Shown: positions 7,427 to 12,873 of the stretch, one piece after another
Layout of the letters: each line of letters opens with the position of its first letter
How positions within the stretch are numbered: the first letter of the stretch is position 1
Assembly: GCA_002506175.1 (NCBI GenBank)
Contig: DAXB01000085.1
Span: 1-15,482, forward strand
DNA length: 15,482 bases
Source of the DNA: Methanomassiliicoccaceae archaeon UBA113
Lineage (GTDB): Archaea; Thermoplasmatota; Thermoplasmata; Methanomassiliicoccales; Methanomethylophilaceae
Direction of reading: 5' to 3'
The notes under the pieces: generated by a model
Database searches by the model: none
What the model was told of the DNA's origin: nothing
The model's input: only the letters and a program-made list of their open reading frames with translations
Translations under genes and position numbers: made by a program

Positions 7427-7440
7427 TTAATCATGATTAA
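7427..7440. promoter_or_regulatory. 14-bp perfect palindrome at the tetR promoter: probable autoregulatory operator
   Basis: TTAATCATGATTAA is a perfect palindrome that lies between the TATA box (7447-7455) and the predicted leaderless start codon at 7425. TetR-family dimers bind palindromes of about this size next to their own gene. Binding here would block transcription initiation of the tetR-radical SAM operon. Confidence 0.6.
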
Positions 7441-7446
7441 ATCGTG

Positions 7447-7455
7447 TTTAATAAA
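7447..7455 (-). promoter_or_regulatory. TATA box of the tetR-radical SAM operon
   Basis: Read on the minus strand the element is TTTATTAAA, centred 26 bp before the ATG at 7425. The surrounding stretch of about 50 bp is strongly AT-rich compared with the coding DNA on both sides. Confidence 0.55.
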
Positions 7456-7472
7456 TGTTTGTTTAAAAATTA

Positions 7473-7488
7473 ATTCACAAACGTGAAT
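7473..7488. repeat. Inverted repeat ATTCAC-N4-GTGAAT
   Basis: Perfect 6-bp arms (7473-7478 and 7483-7488) lie about 25 bp upstream of the tetR TATA box and just downstream of the terminator of the preceding minus-strand gene. It is a candidate second regulator site (activator position) for the tetR operon. Chance occurrence cannot be excluded. Confidence 0.4.
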
Positions 7489-7490
7489 GA

Positions 7491-7511
7491 AAAAAGGCGG
7501 CTTTACCCGCC
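7491..7511 (-). terminator. Terminator of the flavin split-barrel gene
   Basis: On the minus strand GGCGG (7511-7507) pairs with CCGCC (7500-7496) over a 6-nt loop and is followed by a run of T residues opposite 7495-7490. The stem begins 11 nt after the stop codon of the gene at 7523-7924. It insulates the tetR operon from upstream transcription. Confidence 0.75.
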
Positions 7512-7522
7512 TAAAGAGTATT

Positions 7523-7924
7523 TCAGAGTTTCTTTCCGGCATGGTCGCCGGGAGTCACGTAGAAGATGTCCTCGACCTTCATCTTGATGAGGTTCTTCGC
7601 GGGGAGCGTCTCCTTCCTAGAATGAGCGAATGCGACTGCCTTCTCGTAATCCTCTCCGGAATTCTCTATGGTTACTGTTCCCTTAATCTGATAGGATTCC
7701 GGGAAGTCCTTGGAGAAGATGTAGAACGCCGCCTTGGGATTCTCTTTGAGATTGGCCAGGGTCTTGTTCAAGAAGTTGTCAACGAGCCAGACGTTTCCGT
7801 CCTCGCCCATGAAAAGCATTCCCACGGGAACTACGTTAGGCGTTCCATCCTTGGATGCGGTTGCGAAAGAGATGGTGCCAGTGGCCTTCATCTCGTCGAG
7901 CATCTCCTGCGTCATTATTGCCAT
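7523..7924 (-). CDS. Pyridoxamine 5'-phosphate oxidase-like FMN-binding split-barrel protein
   Basis: From the ATG at 7924 the product is 133 aa and starts MAIMTQEMLDEMK. The sequence GTISFATASKDGTPNVVPVGMLF followed by GNVWLVDNFLNKTLANLKENPKAAF is the typical N-terminal half of small PNPOx-like proteins: a strand pair carrying 'T...dG.P.v.p', then the phosphate-contacting 'n.KT..Nl..NP.va' segment. Such proteins bind FMN or F420 as dimers; many are of unknown substrate, and some reduce quinones or help in oxidative stress. It is too short to be a true PdxH. The frame extends to 8059 but the upstream part would overlap the divergent transporter promoter. A TATA box at 7947-7955 lies 27 bp before 7924, which decides the start. 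Confidence 0.85.
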   Translation of the reverse strand: MAIMTQEMLDEMKATGTISFATASKDGTPNVVPVGMLFMGEDGNVWLVDNFLNKTLANLKENPKAAFYIFSKDFPESYQIKGTVTIENSGEDYEKAVAFAHSRKETLPAKNLIKMKVEDIFYVTPGDHAGKKL

Positions 7925-7946
7925 GGACAGATAATCTTGGTAGGTG

Positions 7947-7955
7947 TTATTAAAG
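7947..7955 (-). promoter_or_regulatory. TATA box of the split-barrel gene
   Basis: On the minus strand the element reads CTTTAATAA, centred 27 bp before the ATG at 7924, giving a leaderless mRNA. It is back to back with the plus-strand TATA at 7987-7994, about 40 bp apart, so the two divergent promoters could share regulators. Confidence 0.5.
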
Positions 7956-7986
7956 AATGTGCGAAAGACCTCGACCGACCTTAATC

Positions 7987-7994
7987 GATATATC
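7987..7994 (+). promoter_or_regulatory. TATA box of the 12-TM MFS gene
   Basis: GATATATC, itself palindromic, is centred about 26 bp before the ATG at 8016. This spacing predicts a leaderless mRNA starting at that ATG and argues against the in-frame TTG at 8007. Confidence 0.5.
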
Positions 7995-8015
7995 AAAGTT
8001 GTATGATTGAGTGAT

Positions 8016-9194
8016 ATGGTACGCGCGAGGCTGTTCACCAGGGATTTCGCCCTAGACACGATGCTCTCGATGTTCTGCTCGCTGAACTACTTCACTCTCC
8101 TGATCAACATCGTCGGATATGCGACCATTACATTCGGCGCCACATCGTCTGAGGCAGGTCTCGCCGCCGGACTGTACGTCATAGGTGGCCTGGTCTCCAG
8201 GTTCCTATTCGGTAAATACATAGAGCTAGTCGGCAGGAAGAGAGTGCTGATCCTCGGCCTCATCGCGTCCCTGGTGATGTCTGCATCCTACTTCTTCATC
8301 TCATCCCTGGCAATGCTGTACGTCGTCCGTTTCATCCACGGTCTCGCATACGGAATCACATCCACATGTTCCGCCGACATCATCGCCAAGCTAATACCTG
8401 CGGGAAGGAGAACTGAAGGCCTTGGATACTTCTACCTGGGAGTTACCCTCTCTATGGCGGTCGGACCATTCCTTGGGATGCAGCTGGGCGCGACAGGGGA
8501 CTACAACCTCGTATTCGCAGTCGGTCTGATAATGTACACCCTCGCGACTGTCTGCGCCTTGCTGATCCATGTTCCGGAAGAGACGCTCTCGGATGAACAG
8601 AAGAAAGAGGCCAGAAGCTTCACGTTCGACAATCTGGTTCAGGTGTCGGCGATACCTCTGGCTGTAACCTGCATGATCTTCTACTTCGCCTACTCGGGGG
8701 TGCTGTCTTTCATCTCCGCTTACTCCGGGGAGATAGGGATGTCGGAGACTGCCAACTATTTCTACCTGGTGGCCGCGTTCGGAACCCTGATATCAAGATT
8801 CACGACAGGCAGATTATGTGATACAAAGGGACCCAATATTGTCATGATTCCCGGATTCGCCTCATTCGCGATTGCGATGTACGCATTCTCCCAGACCTCT
8901 GACCCCGTAGTGTTCCTAGTTTCGGCATTCTTCATGGGATACGGCATATCGATCATCTATGCGGTCTGCCAATCTATTGTGATAGCTCAGAATCCTCCGC
9001 ACAGATACGGCGTGACATCATCGACTTTCTCCGCGATAAGCGACATGGGATCCGGATTGGGGCCTTCGATCCTCGGAATGCTGATAGCATCCATGGGCTT
9101 CAGAGACATGTATCTGGTCTGCGTAGTCGTCAGTCTTGTCAGCCTGGTGATGTACTGGACCATTCACGGCCGTCACGCGAAAACCAGACCTTAA
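8016..9194 (+). CDS. MFS transporter, 12-TM type
   Basis: The product is 392 aa with about twelve hydrophobic segments split by a central cytoplasmic loop (EETLSDEQKKEARSF, near residue 190). The 2-3 loop carries motif A as FGKYIELVGRKRVL (about 65-78), the gating motif of the major facilitator superfamily. The segment FIHGLAYGITSTCSADIIAKLIP resembles motif B ('r...G...g') and LGVTLSMAVGPFLG resembles motif C of exporters. Thus an export role (DHA1-like) is more likely than uptake, but the substrate is unknown. The reading frame extends three codons further to a TTG at 8007; ATG 8016 is preferred from the TATA spacing. It is divergent from the split-barrel gene, and a tRNA gene follows 46 nt after its stop. 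Confidence 0.88.
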   Translation: MVRARLFTRDFALDTMLSMFCSLNYFTLLINIVGYATITFGATSSEAGLAAGLYVIGGLVSRFLFGKYIELVGRKRVLILGLIASLVMSASYFFISSLAMLYVVRFIHGLAYGITSTCSADIIAKLIPAGRRTEGLGYFYLGVTLSMAVGPFLGMQLGATGDYNLVFAVGLIMYTLATVCALLIHVPEETLSDEQKKEARSFTFDNLVQVSAIPLAVTCMIFYFAYSGVLSFISAYSGEIGMSETANYFYLVAAFGTLISRFTTGRLCDTKGPNIVMIPGFASFAIAMYAFSQTSDPVVFLVSAFFMGYGISIIYAVCQSIVIAQNPPHRYGVTSSTFSAISDMGSGLGPSILGMLIASMGFRDMYLVCVVVSLVSLVMYWTIHGRHAKTRP

Positions 9195-9195
9195 C

Positions 9196-9203
9196 TTTAT
9201 ATT
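9196..9203 (+). promoter_or_regulatory. TATA box of the tRNA-Ala gene
   Basis: TTTATATT starts directly after the stop codon of the MFS gene. Its centre is about 41 bp before the mature tRNA 5' end, predicting a 5' leader of about 15 nt. CGGTA (9212-9216) and TACCG (9225-9229) form a small dyad around the predicted start. Confidence 0.55.
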
Positions 9204-9240
9204 CGGGTTGTCGGTACGGGGACATACCGGGAATTCTCAT

Positions 9241-9315
9241 GGGCAAGTAGATCAGCCCGGTTAGATCGCTTCGTTCGCAACGAAGAGGCCGCGAGTTCGA
9301 ATCTCGCCTTGTCCA
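9241..9315 (+). tRNA. tRNA-Ala (anticodon CGC)
   Basis: A full cloverleaf of 75 nt can be folded. The acceptor stem is GGGCAAG with CTTGTCC and discriminator A. The D stem is GATC/GATC, and the T arm is GCGAG-TTCGAAT-CTCGC. The anticodon stem CTTCG/CGAAG encloses TTCGCAA, so the anticodon is CGC, reading GCG. The third acceptor pair is G3-U70, the identity element for alanyl-tRNA synthetase, which independently confirms the alanine call. There is no intron, and the CCA end is not encoded (CTC follows the discriminator), as is usual in archaea. Confidence 0.95.
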
Positions 9316-9362
9316 CTCATCTTTATTTCAAATCAGACAATGGATCCTGAACGATGTACCCC

Positions 9363-10250
9363 TCATCCTCCCAGATGCTTCTCCCTGGAACCGAGGAACA
9401 AACCGATGATGACGAGGATGAAACCGATCAGGCCCATCAGAGTGATTGCTTCCCCTGTAAAAATCGCCCCGAATACCAACGTAGCCACTGGGATGACGTA
9501 GATGAAGAGACCCGTCTTCACAGCACCTATGTTAGCCGTGCAGTGATTCCACATGACATAGCAGAGAGCACTTGCAAGTATTCCGAGGTAAAGCAGCTCG
9601 GCCATGCATGGTAAGGTGAAAAGCCCGTCGAAATTCCATGGTGCACCCTCGATTATGAGGAACGGGATGGACATCAGAAGGCCGTAGAACATCAGCTTCC
9701 TAGAAAGGACAAAGCTATCGTACTTCGGCTTGTATTTCTCCATCAGGAATCCATATCCAGCCCATGCGAATCCGGCCATCAGGGCCATCAGATCTCCCAT
9801 CGGCATGACTCCCATGGAAATGGACCCGTTGAGAACGATTAAGATGACTCCAATGAACGCTATGATGTATCCTGCAACCTGCCCTTTGGATGGCACCACA
9901 TGCATGAACACCAATAGCAGCAGGGCGACAAACAATGGGGAAGTTGATCCCAGGATGCTCGCGTTTGCCACATAAGTGTACTTGATGGAGTAATTGGTCA
10001 TCATAAAGTACAACAGGTTGGCGAAGAATGCTATGATGATTACCTTGATCTCGGTATCCCTGTCCATCTGCCATTTGGGACGTATTATCCACAGCATTAC
10101 GAATGCCAGAGAAAAACGCAGGACCATCAGCTGGATGGGCGATACAACAGCCATGATGTCGCTGTTGACCAGATATGTGGTTCCCCAAATGCAGGCAACG
10201 AAAAGGGCCAGCAGATAATAGAATGCACCCTTCCCGATTTTCACAGACAT
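9363..10250 (-). CDS. EamA/DMT-superfamily transporter (10 TM)
   Basis: The product is 295 aa from the ATG at 10250 (298 aa from a GTG at 10259). Ten hydrophobic segments are arranged as two EamA repeats. The first repeat begins LLALFVACIWGTTYLVNS and has PIQLMVLRF, the usual 'sP..l...R' of helix 2; the second begins LMALMAGFAWAGYGFLMEKY. The end of repeat two (PVATLVFGAIFTGEAITLMGLIGFILVIIGL) is the standard 'P..a.l.g...lgE.l......G..li..G' signature. Such proteins move amino acids, nucleosides or drugs, mostly outward; the substrate is not readable. GTGAT at 10255-10259 (minus strand) lies 4 nt before the ATG and may be a Shine-Dalgarno. A TATA box (10285-10292) and a palindrome (10271-10282) precede the gene. 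Confidence 0.9.
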   Translation of the reverse strand: MSVKIGKGAFYYLLALFVACIWGTTYLVNSDIMAVVSPIQLMVLRFSLAFVMLWIIRPKWQMDRDTEIKVIIIAFFANLLYFMMTNYSIKYTYVANASILGSTSPLFVALLLLVFMHVVPSKGQVAGYIIAFIGVILIVLNGSISMGVMPMGDLMALMAGFAWAGYGFLMEKYKPKYDSFVLSRKLMFYGLLMSIPFLIIEGAPWNFDGLFTLPCMAELLYLGILASALCYVMWNHCTANIGAVKTGLFIYVIPVATLVFGAIFTGEAITLMGLIGFILVIIGLFLGSREKHLGG

Positions 10251-10270
10251 CCGTATCACAGCAGATTCGA

Positions 10271-10282
10271 GTTATCGATAAC
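10271..10282. promoter_or_regulatory. 12-bp palindrome at the EamA-gene start site
   Basis: GTTATCGATAAC is a perfect palindrome between the TATA box (10285-10292) and the start codon at 10250. With one bulged base it extends by three more pairs (CGA before, TCG after). Its place next to the predicted transcription start is that of a repressor operator. Confidence 0.5.
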
Positions 10283-10284
10283 CT

Positions 10285-10292
10285 CGTATAAA
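10285..10292 (-). promoter_or_regulatory. TATA box of the EamA transporter gene
   Basis: On the minus strand the element is TTTATACG, centred about 39 bp before the ATG at 10250. It predicts a start near 10262 and a 12-nt leader, enough for the GTGAT ribosome-binding motif only if initiation is slightly upstream of it. Confidence 0.45.
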
Positions 10293-10302
10293 TGAATGCA
10301 CC

Positions 10303-10332
10303 CTAGCGATTCAAGTCGAATCTCATCGCTAG
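10303..10332. repeat. Inverted repeat with 8-bp perfect arms and a nested dyad
   Basis: CTAGCGAT (10303-10310) and ATCGCTAG (10325-10332) are perfect inverted arms around 14 nt. A second dyad, GATTC (10308-10312) and GAATC (10318-10322), overlaps the left arm, giving two mutually exclusive foldings. The site lies just upstream of the EamA TATA box and some 60 bp upstream of the promoter of the 36-aa gene, between two divergent genes. There is no T-run, so a terminator is unlikely; a regulator site is the simplest reading. Confidence 0.5.
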
Positions 10333-10392
10333 ACTCACGACCGCATTCCCGATTATTTACATCTTCCCAGTTAACATTCGCCAGATTCCAAC

Positions 10393-10399
10393 TTTTAAT
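10393..10399 (+). promoter_or_regulatory. Possible TATA box for the 36-aa gene
   Basis: TTTTAAT would give a start near 10422 and a leader of about 38 nt containing the Shine-Dalgarno at 10450-10454. GTAAATAC at 10419 is too close to the Shine-Dalgarno to be the TATA box. Confidence 0.35.
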
Positions 10400-10460
10400 C
10401 CTGTTGCTGGCTATCACGTAAATACGGATTCGACGGATCCACAGATTAAGGAGGCACAGT

Positions 10461-10571
10461 ATGTTCGGAAAGGACAAGAAAGCTCCGAAAGACCAGAAAG
10501 CAGATGCTCAGGCAGCTCCAAAAGCAGATGCAAAGGTCGATCAGAAGAACCGTTCATGCAAAAAGAACTGA
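10461..10571 (+). CDS. 36-aa lysine-rich peptide with strong Shine-Dalgarno
   Basis: The ATG at 10461 is preceded by GGAGG (10450-10454) with a 6-nt gap, the strongest ribosome-binding site in the window. The frame ends in TGA at 10569-10571. The product starts MFGKDKKAPK and is made almost only of Lys, Ala, Asp, Gln and Pro, ending in NRSCKKN with a single Cys at position 33. A short unit of the type 'APK-x-(x)-KADA' appears twice (residues 8-16 and 19-24). It should be soluble, highly positive and disordered. I do not recognise a family. It has its own spacing from neighbours: divergent from the EamA gene, convergent with the pirin gene. A role in nucleic-acid or ribosome binding is only a guess. 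Confidence 0.65.
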   Translation: MFGKDKKAPKDQKADAQAAPKADAKVDQKNRSCKKN

Positions 10572-10611
10572 TCTTCAGATCACAAACATCCCGTATCCCC
10601 CAAAAATACGG

Positions 10612-10649
10612 AAAAAATCTTCTTCGGACTTCTGGATCACAGAAGCCCG
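10612..10649 (-). terminator. Terminator of the pirin gene
   Basis: On the minus strand, 10649-10640 (CGGGCTTCTG) pairs with 10634-10625 (CAGAAGTCCG) in a 10-bp stem with one G-U pair and a TGATC loop. A run of six T residues follows opposite 10617-10612. The stem starts a few nt after the pirin stop at 10653. A weaker hairpin on the plus strand (TGATC at 10569-10573 with GATCA at 10578-10582, or CCGTAT 10591-10596 with ATACGG 10606-10611) may end the convergent 36-aa gene. Confidence 0.7.
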
Positions 10650-10652
10650 AAT

Positions 10653-11681
10653 TCATTCTTTCTCTCCTGGGCGTTCCACAGAACCGTCGGCTCTGTGTAA
10701 CTCCCTTCCCATATCAATTGGGTTGGTGACATCCATCACGCCCCACTTCCACTCGAGGAACTCATTCTTCCTGATGTCATCCATCGCTGCCCTAACGGTG
10801 TCGATGTTATCCAGGATCACAGGACCGAACCGGGCCATCTCCTGGCCTATGGGCTTTCCCTCGAGAATCCAGAACACCGCCGGTTCCTTTCCGGCCTCGA
10901 TCGTGAATCCAAATCCGGTTTTGATCTTCAGCCTGGTTCCCTCGGTGATCTCAACACCATCCATCTTTGAGCCTTTCCCTTCCGTCTGATAGACATTTCT
11001 GATTACGCTATCGTCAACGGGCTCGAGATCCAGCTTCGATCCGGCATCAAGCTCCACCCTTAGAATCCTGACGCGGTTCTCCGCAACCGCCCAGGAACCT
11101 TCATTCGGAGAATAAACCGACTTCCCGCAATATTCTCCGCAAAAAACCGTTACCCTGGAACCGTCACCCTGGATCACAGGTATGTCCTCGGCCCAGATGT
11201 TATTGACCCTGTTCCCGGCATTCTTCCTTTCCAGAGGGAGGTTCACCACAATTTGGGTGATCTGCACGGGATTCTCATTCTCCTGATCCAGTAAAGGATA
11301 CATCTCACAGTGCTCGTACTTGCTGGATGCCAATGTCCACTGGACATCCCCGTTTCCGAACCTTCCGTAATTCATCTCCGTGTCAAAATGATCCACGAAA
11401 CCTTTCTCAGCTATGGTGATGGTCTCGTACCCCCAATGGGCATGCATCGGGAATCCCGGAACCACCCTGCCGTGATACATCCTGAATCCGAACCTCTGCT
11501 GATAATCCCTGCCGAGATTCCTTCCTCTGATCAACTCCAAAGGAGGCGCCAGCTGTGCGTTCCCCTTGGGATAATTGTCAAAATGATGGGAAACGAACGT
11601 GAACGGATCCTCGGTACCCCAGTGGATATTGAGGAGCACCGTCTTCGAGACTGATTTGGGCTTCTTCTGGAATAAGAACAT
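10653..11681 (-). CDS. Pirin family protein (bicupin)
   Basis: From the ATG at 11681 the product is 342 aa beginning MFLFQKKPKSVSK, with two cupin halves. The N-terminal cupin has RMYHGRVVPGFPMHAHWGYETITI, the pirin core with the HxH metal pair, then GRFGNGDVQWTLASSKYEHCEMYP, which supplies the third His and the Glu (HxE). All four metal ligands of pirin are therefore kept. The C-terminal half (FWILEGKPIGQEMARFGPVILD) matches the Pirin_C segment 'GePl.Epva.yGPfVmn'. Family members are iron-dependent; some act as quercetinases, others as redox-sensing regulators, so the role here is open. It is somewhat longer than common pirins (about 230-300 aa). The frame extends to a TTG at 11732, but a TATA box at 11703-11710 lies 26 bp before 11681, which sets the start. 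Confidence 0.9.
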   Translation of the reverse strand: MFLFQKKPKSVSKTVLLNIHWGTEDPFTFVSHHFDNYPKGNAQLAPPLELIRGRNLGRDYQQRFGFRMYHGRVVPGFPMHAHWGYETITIAEKGFVDHFDTEMNYGRFGNGDVQWTLASSKYEHCEMYPLLDQENENPVQITQIVVNLPLERKNAGNRVNNIWAEDIPVIQGDGSRVTVFCGEYCGKSVYSPNEGSWAVAENRVRILRVELDAGSKLDLEPVDDSVIRNVYQTEGKGSKMDGVEITEGTRLKIKTGFGFTIEAGKEPAVFWILEGKPIGQEMARFGPVILDNIDTVRAAMDDIRKNEFLEWKWGVMDVTNPIDMGRELHRADGSVERPGEKE

Positions 11682-11702
11682 CGGACCTGTATTCCGAACC
11701 GA

Positions 11703-11710
11703 GGATAAAA
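11703..11710 (-). promoter_or_regulatory. TATA box of the pirin gene
   Basis: Minus-strand TTTTATCC is centred 26 bp before the ATG at 11681, inside the gap to the upstream dus gene, so the pirin has its own leaderless transcript besides any read-through from dus. Confidence 0.5.
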
Positions 11711-11725
11711 GCAAGAGGTAGTCGT

Positions 11726-12766
11726 TCAACAATCATCCGAACAATCGTCCAGCGAATAGTATGTGCGTCTTCCATCGCTGTTGATGCGTTCCATGCCCAT
11801 TTTCCAATCGAGCTCATCCAGAATGGAGACCATGTTCTCCATACTGACCGTCTGTGTGGCCAGCCTCAGCCTGTACTCCCTGCTGCGGTGGCATCCTGCT
11901 ATGAATTTTGGTGCGATGCTTCTCAGCTTCCTGATGCCTGCATCCTCTCCTTTCTCATCCAGAATCATCTCGGCAAGACGGATGCACCATTCGACCTGCT
12001 CATGTACCGTCGGATTCTCCAGCCTCTCCCCCGTCCTAAAATAACGGTCTATCTGGGTGACGAGGAATGGGTTCCCGACTCCTCCTCTTGCAACCATGAC
12101 CGCTTTCGCACCGGTGATCCCCACAGCTCTGACGGCGTCATCCAGCGAATAGATGTTGCCTGAAACAATCAGAGGAACGGTCATATCATCCTGAAGATCG
12201 GCAATCACATCATAATGCGGCGAACCCGCATACTTCTCGATCTTTGTACGTGCATGGACCGTTATGGCATCAACCCCTGCGGATTCAAGCTCTTCGATGA
12301 CATCCCTGTAGTTCATATGATCGGAATCCCACCCGAGGCGGATCTTCGCCGTGATGGGGACATCGACCGATTGCTTCATCCTACGAATGATCTCTCCGCA
12401 TTTGACCGGATCCTTCATCAGGATCGCACCTGCACCGCTCCTTTGGATCTTATGGACCGGACACCCCATATTTACATCAAAAAAATCGATGTTCGGGTTC
12501 GTCTCCAAAGCAATGGAGGCGGCCTTCGCCAGATCCTCGGCCTCATGCCCGAACAGCTGCACACCCGTAGGGTAATTCTTATCGAAATCCACATAAGCCG
12601 ACGTGTGCCCGTCATCATTCACGATGCCCACCGCGGACGTCATCTCCGAATAGGAGACGGCGACCCCGAATGGTTTCATAAACTCCCTGTAACTCTTGAA
12701 CGTGAAACCGGACATGGGTCCAAGAACTGCAGCACCATCCACCCTGATGTCCCCTATGTTCCACAT
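11726..12766 (-). CDS. dus: tRNA-dihydrouridine synthase
   Basis: The product is 346 aa from the ATG at 12766 and begins MWNIGDIRVDGAAVLGPMSGFT, where LGPMSG matches the 'lAPMaGvt' FMN-site strand of Dus enzymes. VNMGCPVHKIQRSGAGAILM at about 98-117 holds the catalytic Cys (C102) in the NxGCPxxK signature. ITAKIRLGW gives the conserved Lys, ITVHART the His, and PLIVSGNI plus AVMVARGGVGNPFL the phosphate-binding end of the TIM barrel. The enzyme reduces uridines in the tRNA D loop with NADPH and FMN. A C-terminal helical domain of about 90 residues binds tRNA. An upstream in-frame ATG at 12796 would add ten residues; AATATTT at 12787-12793, 24 bp before 12766, and the family's usual start favour 12766. 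Subfamily is most like archaeal Dus/DusB. Confidence 0.92.
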   Translation of the reverse strand: MWNIGDIRVDGAAVLGPMSGFTFKSYREFMKPFGVAVSYSEMTSAVGIVNDDGHTSAYVDFDKNYPTGVQLFGHEAEDLAKAASIALETNPNIDFFDVNMGCPVHKIQRSGAGAILMKDPVKCGEIIRRMKQSVDVPITAKIRLGWDSDHMNYRDVIEELESAGVDAITVHARTKIEKYAGSPHYDVIADLQDDMTVPLIVSGNIYSLDDAVRAVGITGAKAVMVARGGVGNPFLVTQIDRYFRTGERLENPTVHEQVEWCIRLAEMILDEKGEDAGIRKLRSIAPKFIAGCHRSREYRLRLATQTVSMENMVSILDELDWKMGMERINSDGRRTYYSLDDCSDDC

Positions 12767-12786
12767 AGACACATCATATTTGCAGG

Positions 12787-12793
12787 AATATTT
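12787..12793 (-). promoter_or_regulatory. Possible TATA box of dus
   Basis: Minus-strand AAATATT is centred about 24 bp before the ATG at 12766. If right, the in-frame ATG at 12796 is outside the mRNA. Confidence 0.4.
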
Positions 12794-12843
12794 CATAGAT
12801 GTGTACGATTGGCATACTTCGAAGCGATTCCTCTCATAGTATG

Positions 12844-12850
12844 TTTTAAG
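12844..12850 (+). promoter_or_regulatory. TATA box of the zinc-ribbon GTPase operon
   Basis: TTTTAAG is centred 27 bp before the ATG at 12874, predicting a leaderless mRNA. No Shine-Dalgarno precedes 12874. Confidence 0.5.
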
Positions 12851-12873
12851 ACTTTGGAATTATACTGAGAAAC

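Noticed and set aside
7426..7542. Longer TetR start giving 39 extra residues
   Set aside because: The extension runs across the terminator of the preceding gene, an AT-rich promoter and a palindrome, and adds residues not found before TetR helix 1.
8007..8015. TTG start for the 12-TM MFS gene
   Set aside because: ATG at 8016 has ideal TATA spacing, and the TTG adds only three residues without a Shine-Dalgarno.
7925..8059. Longer start for the split-barrel protein
   Set aside because: The extension overlaps the divergent MFS gene and both TATA boxes; the family begins at about MTQEML.
9241..9315. Possible intron in the tRNA
   Set aside because: The anticodon stem and loop are continuous with a normal 7-nt loop, and all arms have canonical lengths.
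11682..11732. TTG start for the pirin overlapping dus
   Set aside because: The added 17 residues translate the promoter region; the TATA box at 11703-11710 is 26 bp before the ATG at 11681.
12813..12843. CATACT/AGTATG dyad between dus and the GTPase gene
   Set aside because: The 6-bp arms with a 19-nt spacer are easily met by chance in this AT-rich interval.
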